Shown here piece after piece: positions 8,798 through 17,865 of a DNA stretch of 64,000 bases. The stretch's first letter is position 1. The number at the start of each line of letters is the position of its first letter. This DNA is from an uncultured Clostridia bacterium (GTDB lineage: Bacteria > Bacillota > Clostridia > Christensenellales > CAG-917). The notes below the pieces were generated by a model that saw nothing but the letters and a program-made list of their open reading frames with translations, ran no database searches and was not told the origin of the DNA. Location of the stretch: contig CAKQUV010000002.1 in NCBI GenBank assembly GCA_934277615.1, positions 124,001 to 188,000 of the forward strand. Reading direction: 5' to 3'. A program made the position numbers and the translations under genes.

Positions 8798-9250
8798 ATG
8801 AAAGTTCGCATTTACATGACAAAACTTCATCAACAATGGACGTATGGCGAGAGGGTAGATCTTGTGCCTTATCTTGACGGTGAGGATGATGAAATTTTTG
8901 AATATGCCGTGCCTGATAGCGGCTTTGCAATCATTCTCAAAAACGGATATACTTACGACGTTGTGGACACCGAGCAAGACGCGATTGACAAGATAGGCTA
9001 CATCTATCGCAATTACGAAGTTGCGCAAAACAGCTGCGACAAGTGTTACATCTCCCGAGATAACACAAAAAAACGCTACAAAACCCCTGCAGAGGCGCAA
9101 ACAGATGGCGAGTACGATTATGTCTACGTTCCGCAAGGGATGTATTTCCTCACCAAATTCGGGAAAATCCTTGCAATCGGCAAAACCGAGGATGAAATGA
9201 CGGAAAAGATGTACGAGCATTACCGTGCCAAATACACTTATTTGTGTTAA
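8798..9250 (+). CDS. Conserved-looking hypothetical protein, 150 aa
   Basis: I do not recognise this soluble acidic protein. It has no signal peptide or membrane segment. It is rich in Tyr and Asp and has a CDKC pair near the middle. A TACAAT box six bases before the ATG suggests a leaderless transcript; a second in-frame ATG at 8816 has no better ribosome site. Codon use matches the core genes. It stands alone between a repeat region and a cupin gene. Confidence 0.7.
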   Translation: MKVRIYMTKLHQQWTYGERVDLVPYLDGEDDEIFEYAVPDSGFAIILKNGYTYDVVDTEQDAIDKIGYIYRNYEVAQNSCDKCYISRDNTKKRYKTPAEAQTDGEYDYVYVPQGMYFLTKFGKILAIGKTEDEMTEKMYEHYRAKYTYLC

Positions 9251-9309
9251 GATGGCAAGAGTCGGCAATAATTTATTAAAAATATCAAATAATTGAATTT
9301 AGAGCGAAT

Positions 9310-9642
9310 ATGATTACAAGAATGAAGAACATATCCAAAGCGGAAGTCTTGACTCTCAAAGAGCAGGTGTCATATCAGGAAGGGCAGGTTGTCAGCAAGA
9401 CGCTTGCGCAAAACAGCGCGGTCAGCGTAACCTTGTTTTCTTTTGACAAAGGAGAGGAGATAAGCGCGCACAAGTCCGGCGGCGACGCATTTGTAACCTG
9501 TCTTGACGGGGTGGGAAAAATCACCATCGACGGCAAAGAATACATCTTGCACGAGGGCGAAAGCATTGTTATGTCGGCAGGTCATCCGCATGCGGTTTTT
9601 GGCGAAGAGCGTTTCAAAATGCTCCTTGTCGTCGTATTCTGA
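9310..9642 (+). CDS. Cupin-domain protein
   Basis: A 110-residue single cupin barrel. The first cupin motif (ISAHKSGGDAFVTCLDG) and second motif (HEGESIVMSAGHPHAVFG) are readable, with His residues of the type that hold a metal. Small cupins of this kind act as sugar or small-molecule binding or isomerase proteins, so the substrate is open. The ribosome site is weak (AGAGCGA). A strong terminator follows at 9676. Confidence 0.85.
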   Translation: MITRMKNISKAEVLTLKEQVSYQEGQVVSKTLAQNSAVSVTLFSFDKGEEISAHKSGGDAFVTCLDGVGKITIDGKEYILHEGESIVMSAGHPHAVFGEERFKMLLVVVF

Positions 9643-9675
9643 CACAATCATCTCAATGTTCCGCAAATTCACAAT

Positions 9676-9703
9676 AAAAGCGCACTCGTTTGAGTGCGCT
9701 TTT
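9676..9703. terminator. Bidirectional terminator, cupin and lipoprotein genes
   Basis: Perfect 12-bp stem AAAAGCGCACTC with GAGTGCGCTTTT and a GTTT loop between convergent genes. Each strand ends in T residues. Confidence 0.85.
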
Positions 9704-9724
9704 AAAATTGTTGACTACTACAAA

Positions 9725-10654
9725 TTAGGAAAGCTTTGCGCCGTCTTGTTTAAGTTCATATACCATTTCATAAACCGTGTCGTCGATTTTGAAGGGCTCT
9801 TCGATTTTGACAAGAACGTTTTTGAGATTCCAGCCGTGGTAGGATACGTTGTTCACCGCATAGTAGAGAGTTTGCGACATTCCGGCAACTTCGGTGGCTC
9901 TTGAAATCACCGTCTTGTAGCATTCGATGCCGTTGTCTGCATATTCGGGATTGTTGGCGGTGAAGTCGTTTTTGACTTTCACGGTTTCGGAAATGCTTGC
10001 AGTGAGGTTGACGCTTTGAGCCTCGTTTGCGGATACTAGCGGCATTGCAAACGAGAAAGACATGGAGTTGCTAAACGTCGAGAGCGTGCGCAAAGATTGA
10101 TGAAATTCGTTATTGTCGAAATAGCAAGTGGCTTTGAACGTAACTGTGCCGGTGCTTTTTTCACCCTCAATCCAACGCTCGTAATTGAAGTTTTTCCCGT
10201 CCGAATAATTGGCTTGAAGTCTGAATTTTTCAACGTTGCCCACCGTTTGCACGCGGTATGAAGCGTGGGGAACCATATAGCCGGAACCGTCGATGAGGTT
10301 GAAGTAGCAGCCTGTCTTATAAACCGTTTGGTTTTCGCCTTCGCCGACTGTCAAAACACCGCTGACAAGCACGCCGCGGCTGACGTTTTGAAGTTCGCCG
10401 TTGCCAAAATCATTTACGGTGCTGCCTGCGTCGTATGCGTCGAGCTTGACAACGTAAGTGCCGTTGTACTCGTCGAGACGCGCGCCGGTTGCCTTGTTTT
10501 TGGCGTATACGACGTAACTGAATTCCTCATGATTGTGGTCGTTGAGGAGATTTACCAACTGTCCTTGCGGAGTGGCGTTGTTGCAAGCGACAAGAGATAT
10601 TGCCGATATTGCCACGATTGCGATGACGATTAAACTGAGAAATACTTTTTTCAT
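9725..10654 (-). CDS. Putative lipoprotein of unknown function
   Basis: A 309-residue exported lipoprotein. The start is placed at the ATG giving MKKVFLSL, a hydrophobic signal and the lipobox LVAC with lipidated Cys at residue 24. A longer frame upstream would put basic and aromatic junk before the signal. The mature part is mostly beta, Asn/Ser/Thr rich, and I recognise no domain. The -10 box lies nine bases before the ATG with no ribosome site, so the mRNA may be leaderless. It is divergent from addB. Confidence 0.75.
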   Translation of the reverse strand: MKKVFLSLIVIAIVAISAISLVACNNATPQGQLVNLLNDHNHEEFSYVVYAKNKATGARLDEYNGTYVVKLDAYDAGSTVNDFGNGELQNVSRGVLVSGVLTVGEGENQTVYKTGCYFNLIDGSGYMVPHASYRVQTVGNVEKFRLQANYSDGKNFNYERWIEGEKSTGTVTFKATCYFDNNEFHQSLRTLSTFSNSMSFSFAMPLVSANEAQSVNLTASISETVKVKNDFTANNPEYADNGIECYKTVISRATEVAGMSQTLYYAVNNVSYHGWNLKNVLVKIEEPFKIDDTVYEMVYELKQDGAKLS

Positions 10655-10663
10655 AATGCAATT

Positions 10664-10691
10664 ATTATAACATAAAAATAAGTTACCGCAA
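10664..10691 (-). promoter_or_regulatory. Promoter of lipoprotein gene, near-leaderless
   Basis: Minus strand TTGCGG (10686-10691), 16 bp, TATAAT (10664-10669), nine bases before the ATG at 10654. Confidence 0.55.
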
Positions 10692-10791
10692 CTGTTCGGG
10701 CATCGAAAATGCGCCGAATTTGCGAAATTTGCAAAAAATTTTGCAAAAAACAAATAAAAATTGTTAATTTTTATTTGTTTAACCAATGGGA

Positions 10792-10820
10792 TTGAAATGG
10801 TACATAAAGGGTGATATACT
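10792..10820 (+). promoter_or_regulatory. Promoter of addB predicting a leaderless mRNA
   Basis: TTGAAA (10792-10797), 17 bp, TATACT (10815-10820), then six bases and the ATG of addB. The spacing is the same as at 8763-8798. No ribosome binding site is visible. Confidence 0.65.
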
Positions 10821-10826
10821 TAAATT

Positions 10827-13800
10827 ATGAAAATAATTATGTCCAATACGTCGGAGGGAGCATACCTCGGCGTGCTCAATCAGCTCAAATCAAATCTTGA
10901 CGGGAAAAGCCAAAACGTCGTCATTGCGCCCGACAGATTCACCGCATCGGTAGAGAGGGGGCTTATATCCTCTTTGGGCGTGGAAAGCACGTTCGGAATA
11001 GAGGTTATGTCCTTTACTCGTCTTGCCAACAAACTTATCGGCAACGACATCAAAAAGTGTCTTACCCCCGAAGGCTCGGTTATGCTTATAGGCAAGGTGA
11101 TATCCGACCTTCGCGACGAGCTTGTCTATTACAAAAAAGTGGCGATGACGGAAGGCTTTGCGAGCGAACTTTACGCCGCTTTGACCGCAATCCGCAACAG
11201 CGGCGTTTCATCCGAGGACTTGCTCAAAGCCTCGCAAAAATCGAGCGCGTCGCTCAAGGCAAAAGCAAGAGATATCGCACATGTATACGAGGGCTATCTC
11301 AAAGCGCTCGAGGGCAAGCACAGCGATTCGTCAACAAGGCTTTACGCGCTTGCCGAGTACATAAAAAATCATCCTGATTGCGTTGCAACAACCAACTTTT
11401 ATTGCACGGATATTTATGATTTTTCCGCACCCGAACTGGAAATAATCAAAGGGCTATGCGAGAGCGCGCTCTCGCTCACGATAGGCATTACGTCGGGGTA
11501 TGACAATCCCAACAAGCGAATTTATCCCGACAACGTGCGCAAAAAGCTTGAAAATCTGTGCAGCGGAAGAGTGCAAACGGAAAGGTACGATATCGCCTTG
11601 CCGCCTCAAACGGACGCAATATCCAAAAAATTGTTTGCCTATATTTCCACAAGCGCGGAAGAGAAAGTCGACAACGACGGCAAAGTGATTTTGCGCTCGG
11701 CAAAGGACAGGCGCGATGAAGTAACTGCGCTTGTCTGCGACGTCGTGGCAGCGGTAAGAGAGGGCGCGAGATACAGAGATTTCGAAGTGTACGTAAGCGA
11801 TATGGACGCTTATGAGGCGGAGCTTAAATCCGCATTCGAAAGATATGATATTCCGTACTTTCTTGACAAAAAAGAACTGCTTTCCGAGCAGACGAAAACC
11901 AGATATATCCTTGACGCAATCGCTTGCGTAAGGAGCAATTTCCGCCGCAGAGAAGTTGTGGATTTTGCAAAGAATCCGGTGTTTTACGCAAGGCTGGAAG
12001 GCGGTCTGGACGAAGTTTTTGTGTTTGAAAACTACTGCCTGCAATTCAATATAGAGTATATCCCTTTGGGCTCGGAAAACAGATTCGAGCGCACGAGCGA
12101 AAACAAGTATTTTGCAAGAAACAAGCAAAATGCAAGCTTTATCTATGCAAAATGCGACGATAAAGACGTTATTTTGGATAATAGTGTAGAAAACGTCATA
12201 CCCGAGAGAGTGCGAAAAGCGGTCGTTGAGTGCCTAAAAGAGTACGACTTCAAAAGTAAGACCAACAATATCCGCGCTTTCGTAAAAGCAACTCGCGAGA
12301 TGTCCGAGAAGGCGGACGTATATTACAAAAAGCATATAGACAAACTTGCCGCGTCCGGCGAATACTTCAAAAAGGTTGCAGAGCAAGTGGACGACAAGAT
12401 AAACGCCGTGCTTGACGAGATAGAAAACGTGCTGGATTACGAAACCGACATTACGGGATTCGAGAGCGTGTTTAAGTCTATGCTCAAAACTCTCAAAATC
12501 GCGCTTGTGCCGACATATCTCGATTGCGTGTTTGTCGGCGACGCTGACAGTAGATTTAGCGGAAAAGGAAACATTTACGTGCTTGGAGCCAACAACGGAA
12601 AATTGCCGCGCACGAGCGGAGGCGGCGTTGTCATCACGCCAAAGGATGAGCAAACTCTTTGCGCTCTGGGCGTTGACATATATCCGAGCGAAAGGCAAAA
12701 AGTGCTCACCGAAATGTATTCCGTTTGCGACCTTATGAAAAAGCCCAAAAGACAACTTGTGGTGAGCTATGCCGAAAGCGGCGACGGCGGTGCGCTGCGC
12801 CCTTCGACGATTATATTCGAACTGCAAAATATGCTTTGCCAAAACGGCAAGCCGCTGGAAATCGAGAGGGCGGACTTCGAGCATTATCGCACGCTCGAGG
12901 GCTTTGACGACAAAAAGATTTCGTCGGTGTTTGCAACGAATAAAGGCTGTTCGGACGAGGTTATGCGCAATCTTTTCGCAGACAGAACGGACTCAAACAA
13001 CGGATGTGTTTTTGCATCCGCAAACGAGTTTGTAAGCGACGTCGACAAGGCGAGAATGAAAAAGGCGCTGACCGTTCCCGAGCGCATATCCGTTGACGGC
13101 GACGCATACTTCGAGGGCAGCACGAGCGTTAGCAGGTTGGAAACATTTTACGGTTGTCCGTACGCGCATTATTTCAACTATATATTGTCGCTTAGACGTC
13201 GCAAGGACGGCAAATTCGAAGGCACGGAAAACGGCACGATTCTGCACTACGTTCTCGAGCGGTTTTTCAAGGACGTACGAGATGGCAAAATCGACGATAA
13301 TTCCGACTTGAGAAAGCTTGCATACGCATATTTTGACGGAGCGATAAAGGAAAACGGATTCGAGGTGCTCTTGGAGAAGGCGGACACGGGAAGATTGTTG
13401 TCGCGTGTGCGCGACGAGGGCGCAAAACTCATAACCGACCTGTATGAAATCCAGAAGCGGTCCTTGTTCCGTCCGTATTTGCTAGAGGCAAAGATAGGAG
13501 AGGGCGAAATATTGCCTATGTCGCTTGACCTCGGAGATAAAAAGGTTAAACTAAAAGGCACGATAGACAGAGTCGACGTATTGGACGATAAGTTTATAAT
13601 CATCGATTACAAGACATACAAGAGCGCGGATTTGCCGCTCAAGGAACTGTATTGCGGGCAAAAGATACAATTGTACGTGTACATGCGCGCGGTGGAAAAG
13701 AGCACGGGCGGAAAACCGAGCGGAGTGTTTTATTTTCCCATATTCTCGAGTTTCACGGACGAGGACGGCACGAGATACAAATACAAAGGTCAAGCCTCGG

Positions 13801-14141
13801 ACAGCATGGAAACGCTCGGGCAGATAGACAACATTGCGGATACGGATCCGCAAAAGTCAATCGTGCCTTGCAAAAAAGACAAGAAAGGCGCGCTTGCAAC
13901 GGGCGGCGTGCATTTGTCCGTCGCGCAATTCGATTTGCTGGGAGATTACGCTGTCGAAATCGCAACCAAAGGCGCAAGCGAGATTGCAAACGGGTATATC
14001 AAACCCTCGCCTATCGCCAAGGAAAAGTGCAAGAGATGCGATTTTGCAAGCATATGCGCTTACAAGGAAAAATTTGAGAGAAAAGCGCCCAAAGTGAAAG
14101 GCATAGAAAGTTTTGAAAAGGAGGGAGAGGAAAATGAGTGA
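10827..14141 (+). CDS. addB: AddB, helicase-nuclease subunit B
   Basis: AddB pairs with AddA to resect double-strand breaks and load RecA. The 1104 residues fit the family (about 1150). The N-terminal two thirds resemble an inactive helicase fold. The C-terminal nuclease carries ETFYGCPYAHYF, GTILHYVLE and the D...DYK motif IIIDYKT near residue 930. The Cys of YGCP and the last three in CKRCDFASIC are placed to hold the 4Fe-4S cluster typical of AddB. It overlaps addA by 8 bp. Its promoter predicts a leaderless mRNA. Confidence 0.93.
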   Translation: MKIIMSNTSEGAYLGVLNQLKSNLDGKSQNVVIAPDRFTASVERGLISSLGVESTFGIEVMSFTRLANKLIGNDIKKCLTPEGSVMLIGKVISDLRDELVYYKKVAMTEGFASELYAALTAIRNSGVSSEDLLKASQKSSASLKAKARDIAHVYEGYLKALEGKHSDSSTRLYALAEYIKNHPDCVATTNFYCTDIYDFSAPELEIIKGLCESALSLTIGITSGYDNPNKRIYPDNVRKKLENLCSGRVQTERYDIALPPQTDAISKKLFAYISTSAEEKVDNDGKVILRSAKDRRDEVTALVCDVVAAVREGARYRDFEVYVSDMDAYEAELKSAFERYDIPYFLDKKELLSEQTKTRYILDAIACVRSNFRRREVVDFAKNPVFYARLEGGLDEVFVFENYCLQFNIEYIPLGSENRFERTSENKYFARNKQNASFIYAKCDDKDVILDNSVENVIPERVRKAVVECLKEYDFKSKTNNIRAFVKATREMSEKADVYYKKHIDKLAASGEYFKKVAEQVDDKINAVLDEIENVLDYETDITGFESVFKSMLKTLKIALVPTYLDCVFVGDADSRFSGKGNIYVLGANNGKLPRTSGGGVVITPKDEQTLCALGVDIYPSERQKVLTEMYSVCDLMKKPKRQLVVSYAESGDGGALRPSTIIFELQNMLCQNGKPLEIERADFEHYRTLEGFDDKKISSVFATNKGCSDEVMRNLFADRTDSNNGCVFASANEFVSDVDKARMKKALTVPERISVDGDAYFEGSTSVSRLETFYGCPYAHYFNYILSLRRRKDGKFEGTENGTILHYVLERFFKDVRDGKIDDNSDLRKLAYAYFDGAIKENGFEVLLEKADTGRLLSRVRDEGAKLITDLYEIQKRSLFRPYLLEAKIGEGEILPMSLDLGDKKVKLKGTIDRVDVLDDKFIIIDYKTYKSADLPLKELYCGQKIQLYVYMRAVEKSTGGKPSGVFYFPIFSSFTDEDGTRYKYKGQASDSMETLGQIDNIADTDPQKSIVPCKKDKKGALATGGVHLSVAQFDLLGDYAVEIATKGASEIANGYIKPSPIAKEKCKRCDFASICAYKEKFERKAPKVKGIESFEKEGEENE

Positions 14142-17100
14142 TACTATCGTTACAAGCATAAATCAGGCAAGCGAAAAACGCCTCGAAGTGTTGAAAGACG
14201 ACAGCGGCAAACTTCTTCTCACGTCTGACCAAAAGAAAGCCGTGCTGGAAAGAGGACGTATTCTTGTATCCGCTTCGGCAGGCTCGGGCAAGACCTCGAC
14301 GATGGTCAAGCGCATAATTCTGATGATATCCGAGGGCGCGTCCTTAAAAAATATGCTTATTTTGGTGTATAACAACGCCGCCGCGGACGAACTCAAAGAA
14401 AAACTACACCAGGAACTTTTTCGCGTGGCGTGCGCGTCGAGCGGCGAGCAGAGGGAGAGATTCAGACAAGAAATAGACGATATGGCATTTTGCCATATTT
14501 GCACCATTCACGCGTTTTGTCAATCGCTCATAAGAGAAAATTTTGACAAGCTCGGTTTGTCGCCCACTTTCGAGGTGCTGGACGAGAGCGCGCACGCAAC
14601 GTATATGAACAAGGCTCTCGACAACGTGATTGCCGCATATACGGCGGAAGGGGACGAAACTTTTTGCAAACTTGTGGACGTGTTTTCCCAATCGAGGAAA
14701 GAGGACAATCTCAAAAGCAATATTATAAGGCTTTATAACCTTGTGGAAATACAGCCCGATTCCGATGACTTCAAAAAATGCGTTGCGGAGTGCTACGACG
14801 ACTTTGAAAACAGTAAATTCTTTTTGATTCTGAAGGATTATTATACCAAATTCTTTGCAAAAGCCAAAGCCGCTTTCGAGAACGCAAGGGAGAGACTTGT
14901 CGCAATGGACATAGCGTCGGTGAAGTATATCGACAGCGTTACGAACGCCGTTTATACATGCGATGCAATCCTCAAAGCAAAGGACGTGAAGAGCATGTGC
15001 AGCATTGCTTACGCATACGAAAAACCGCGCGCCACGCTCAGCACAAAAGCCTCCGACGAAGAAAGGGAACTTATTGGTTACGTCAAGGAGTATTACAAAC
15101 AATTCGACGACGTTGTAGAGGAGCTTGCGTCGCTTTACTCAAAGTATGATTTGCTCAAAGAATATCACAAACAAAACGGCGAGTTTGTCGGCAAACTGGT
15201 AGAAGCGGTGTTCAAATTTTCCGACGAGCTTGCCATGCTTAAAGCGCAGGATAACGTGCTGTCTTTTGAGGACTTGCAGCACAAGGCTATGCAACTTTTG
15301 AGCGAGGACGACACGCTCAAAAACGCTTTCGACGCCGTGTTTGTCGATGAGTATCAGGACGTCAATCCAACGCAAGAGGCGATTATATCCAAACTTGTCA
15401 AGGACGAGTGCTTTATGGTGGGCGACGTCAAGCAGAGCATATACGGCTTCCGTCTTGCAGATCCGTCCATATTCATTTCTAGGCAGAAGAGGTATGCGGA
15501 TTTCGGCGCAAGCGAGGGACAAAACATCTTTTTCAACCATAATTTCCGCAGCGCATACGGAATACTGTCCTTTGTCAACGGCGTTTTCGACTCGGTTATG
15601 ACGGAGGAAAATGCGGACATCGATTACAAAACTGACGCAAGATTCGAGCTTAAAGACATACCGCCCGTAAACATCGAGGACGTGTCGCCCGAGGGATACG
15701 TGCAGGTGCATCTTTTTGCAAAAAACAAGGCGGAAAGCGAAGTTGCAAGCGGACTTTACGACATAGTAAACGCTGAGAGCGACGATGACGACGAGGGCGT
15801 ATGCCCTGAGGGCGAATTTATCGCAAACGAGATAAAGACGCTTGTCGGCAGGATGAAAGGTACAAACGCCGACGGCAGCGGAAAGTATATAGGATACGGC
15901 GACATTGCCGTGCTTTTCCGCTCTCGTTCCAACGGTGCAAAGCGTATTGTGGAAACGCTCAAAAAAGAGGGTATTCCCGTCAACGAAGGGGCGTTCGGTC
16001 AATCTGCGTCTTTGCCCGAAAGAGAGCTTGTCAGCTTTTTGAGGGTGCTTGACAATCCTCGTCAAGACGTGGCTTTTGCAGGGTATTTGCTGTCATTCTT
16101 TGGCGGATACAGCGAGGAAGAAGTGGCGAAAATCGCGCTTGAAGAGGGCGGCTGTTTTTATGACAAATTTCTCAAATACGCACTTAAAGACGACGTTTTG
16201 GCGCAAAAAGTGCGAGATACGGCAAAAACGATTGATAAATACAGACTCAAAGGGAGCTACCGCAACTTGACGGAACTTATGAACGGAATCGTGTGCGACT
16301 ATCGCTATGACGCATACCTTATGCGTAGCGGAGAGGGCGACGTAAGCGGACTTAAGAGTTTTATTTCGGGCGCAGGCGTAAAAGACGGAATCACGCTCGG
16401 AAAATTCCTCGAGGACTATTGCGAGGGAGCGTCGGAGGGTGCGAGCGCAAGCGGCGGCGACAGGGTGGCAATATCCACATTCCACGGATACAAGGGGCTG
16501 GAAAATCCCGTTGTGTTTGTGGCGGATACGGCGTTCGGCTTCAATTACGAGTCGAGCACGGGCGATATGATTTCCACGGGCAAAGGGCTGACGTCCGCAA
16601 AAAATTCCAACGATAAAGGGCTTGTGGGAATGAACGCTTTTAATTTCGACGACAAGACCAAGAGCGCCGTTACGCTGTCTAAAATCGCAGTGGGCAAGTG
16701 CATAAAAGACAACCAACTCAAAGAGGAAATCAGACTGTTTTACGTGGCGTTGACAAGAGCCAAACAGCTTATGTACGTAACCGCCACGGCAAGCGAGAAA
16801 AAGTGTGCGAGTTTCGGCGTTGCTCCGAGGCTGTTCGGCGCAGGGTGCGACCTCGATTTCCTGTCGGGCGCGATATTTGAAGGAAGCGTAAAAGCCACTG
16901 TATTCAAGCATAACGTCGAGGATGAAAAAGCGCAGGACTCAGAGGCGGAAAACGTCGTGTACGTTCCCGACGAGCATGTTGTGGCGACAATAAAAAAGTC
17001 GCAGAAATTCGTTTATCCGTACAAAGAGGCGACGACGCTTGCAATGAAGTACAGCGTGTCTGCGCTCGACAGCAAGGACGAGGACGCAGTTTGTTTGTTC

Positions 17101-17613
17101 AAAGACGCGGCAAAGAAGGGCAGCGCATACCACAAGGTTATGCAATATATCGATTACTTTGCCGACGGTAAAGAGGCTGTCGAAGCGGAAATGGATAGAA
17201 TGGTGCGAGAAAAACTTATAGACGAGGAAGAACGTGCGCTTGTCGAGTCTGCGGACATTGCAAAGTGCCTTTGTAGCGAGATTATGCAAAAGGCAAAGAA
17301 GGCGTTGCTTTCGGGCAACGGTAAGTGCATGCGAGAGCAGGCGTTTATGATGTACAAGCCCGCAAACGAGGTTAGCGACGATTTTTCCTCAAACGACAGG
17401 GTGCTTGTACAAGGCGTGGCAGACCTCTTTATCAATGACGAAGAGAAAATCATACTCGACTTCAAAAACTCCGCTCTAAAAGACGAAGAATCGCTTGAAA
17501 AGTACAAAAAGCAACTTTATCTATACAAATCGGCAATTGAAAGCGCGATTGGTGCAAAAATAGATAAACTTGCTCTATATTCCTTCAAAACCGGCAAAAC
17601 GTTGTATTTGTGA
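14134..17613 (+). CDS. addA: AddA, helicase-nuclease subunit A
   Basis: The UvrD-type 3'-5' helicase and nuclease of AddAB. The 1159 residues start at the ATG at 14134, behind GGAGGGAGAGG and inside the last codons of addB; an earlier in-frame ATG at 14113 lacks that site. Walker A ASAGSGKT is at 47-54, VFVDEYQDV is motif II, FYVALTRAK is motif VI, and the C-terminal RecB-type nuclease shows LILDFKNS-type residues (IILDFKNS). Co-translation with addB fits the fixed complex. Confidence 0.95.
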   Translation: MSDTIVTSINQASEKRLEVLKDDSGKLLLTSDQKKAVLERGRILVSASAGSGKTSTMVKRIILMISEGASLKNMLILVYNNAAADELKEKLHQELFRVACASSGEQRERFRQEIDDMAFCHICTIHAFCQSLIRENFDKLGLSPTFEVLDESAHATYMNKALDNVIAAYTAEGDETFCKLVDVFSQSRKEDNLKSNIIRLYNLVEIQPDSDDFKKCVAECYDDFENSKFFLILKDYYTKFFAKAKAAFENARERLVAMDIASVKYIDSVTNAVYTCDAILKAKDVKSMCSIAYAYEKPRATLSTKASDEERELIGYVKEYYKQFDDVVEELASLYSKYDLLKEYHKQNGEFVGKLVEAVFKFSDELAMLKAQDNVLSFEDLQHKAMQLLSEDDTLKNAFDAVFVDEYQDVNPTQEAIISKLVKDECFMVGDVKQSIYGFRLADPSIFISRQKRYADFGASEGQNIFFNHNFRSAYGILSFVNGVFDSVMTEENADIDYKTDARFELKDIPPVNIEDVSPEGYVQVHLFAKNKAESEVASGLYDIVNAESDDDDEGVCPEGEFIANEIKTLVGRMKGTNADGSGKYIGYGDIAVLFRSRSNGAKRIVETLKKEGIPVNEGAFGQSASLPERELVSFLRVLDNPRQDVAFAGYLLSFFGGYSEEEVAKIALEEGGCFYDKFLKYALKDDVLAQKVRDTAKTIDKYRLKGSYRNLTELMNGIVCDYRYDAYLMRSGEGDVSGLKSFISGAGVKDGITLGKFLEDYCEGASEGASASGGDRVAISTFHGYKGLENPVVFVADTAFGFNYESSTGDMISTGKGLTSAKNSNDKGLVGMNAFNFDDKTKSAVTLSKIAVGKCIKDNQLKEEIRLFYVALTRAKQLMYVTATASEKKCASFGVAPRLFGAGCDLDFLSGAIFEGSVKATVFKHNVEDEKAQDSEAENVVYVPDEHVVATIKKSQKFVYPYKEATTLAMKYSVSALDSKDEDAVCLFKDAAKKGSAYHKVMQYIDYFADGKEAVEAEMDRMVREKLIDEEERALVESADIAKCLCSEIMQKAKKALLSGNGKCMREQAFMMYKPANEVSDDFSSNDRVLVQGVADLFINDEEKIILDFKNSALKDEESLEKYKKQLYLYKSAIESAIGAKIDKLALYSFKTGKTLYL

Positions 17614-17633
17614 GAATTCACCGTATATTTATG

Positions 17634-17663
17634 CGCCGTCGCAACCTTTGCGGCGGCGTTTTT
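17634..17663 (+). terminator. Terminator of addBA
   Basis: Stem CGCCGTCGCAA (17634-17644) with TTGCGGCGGCG (17648-17658), then five T, 20 bases after the addA stop. Confidence 0.85.
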
Positions 17664-17806
17664 ATGTTGCTGCAAAACGTATTGTATTCGTTGCAAAAAC
17701 GCGCTTTTTGTCGCTCAATCGGCGGTTTATCGTGCAAAGACGATGCGTTATCCGTCGATGTGTTTGGAAATATTAAAAAAAGTTTTGCAATGTTTGGGAT
17801 ATTGTC

Positions 17807-17835
17807 TTGATTTTTTCTTATAAACTATGTATAAT
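17807..17835 (+). promoter_or_regulatory. Promoter of acidic membrane-protein gene
   Basis: TTGATT (17807-17812), 17 bp, perfect TATAAT (17830-17835). The GTG start with its GGAGGA site lies 31 bases downstream. Confidence 0.7.
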
Positions 17836-17865
17836 CTATTAGATACTAAATCGCGGAGGAATATT

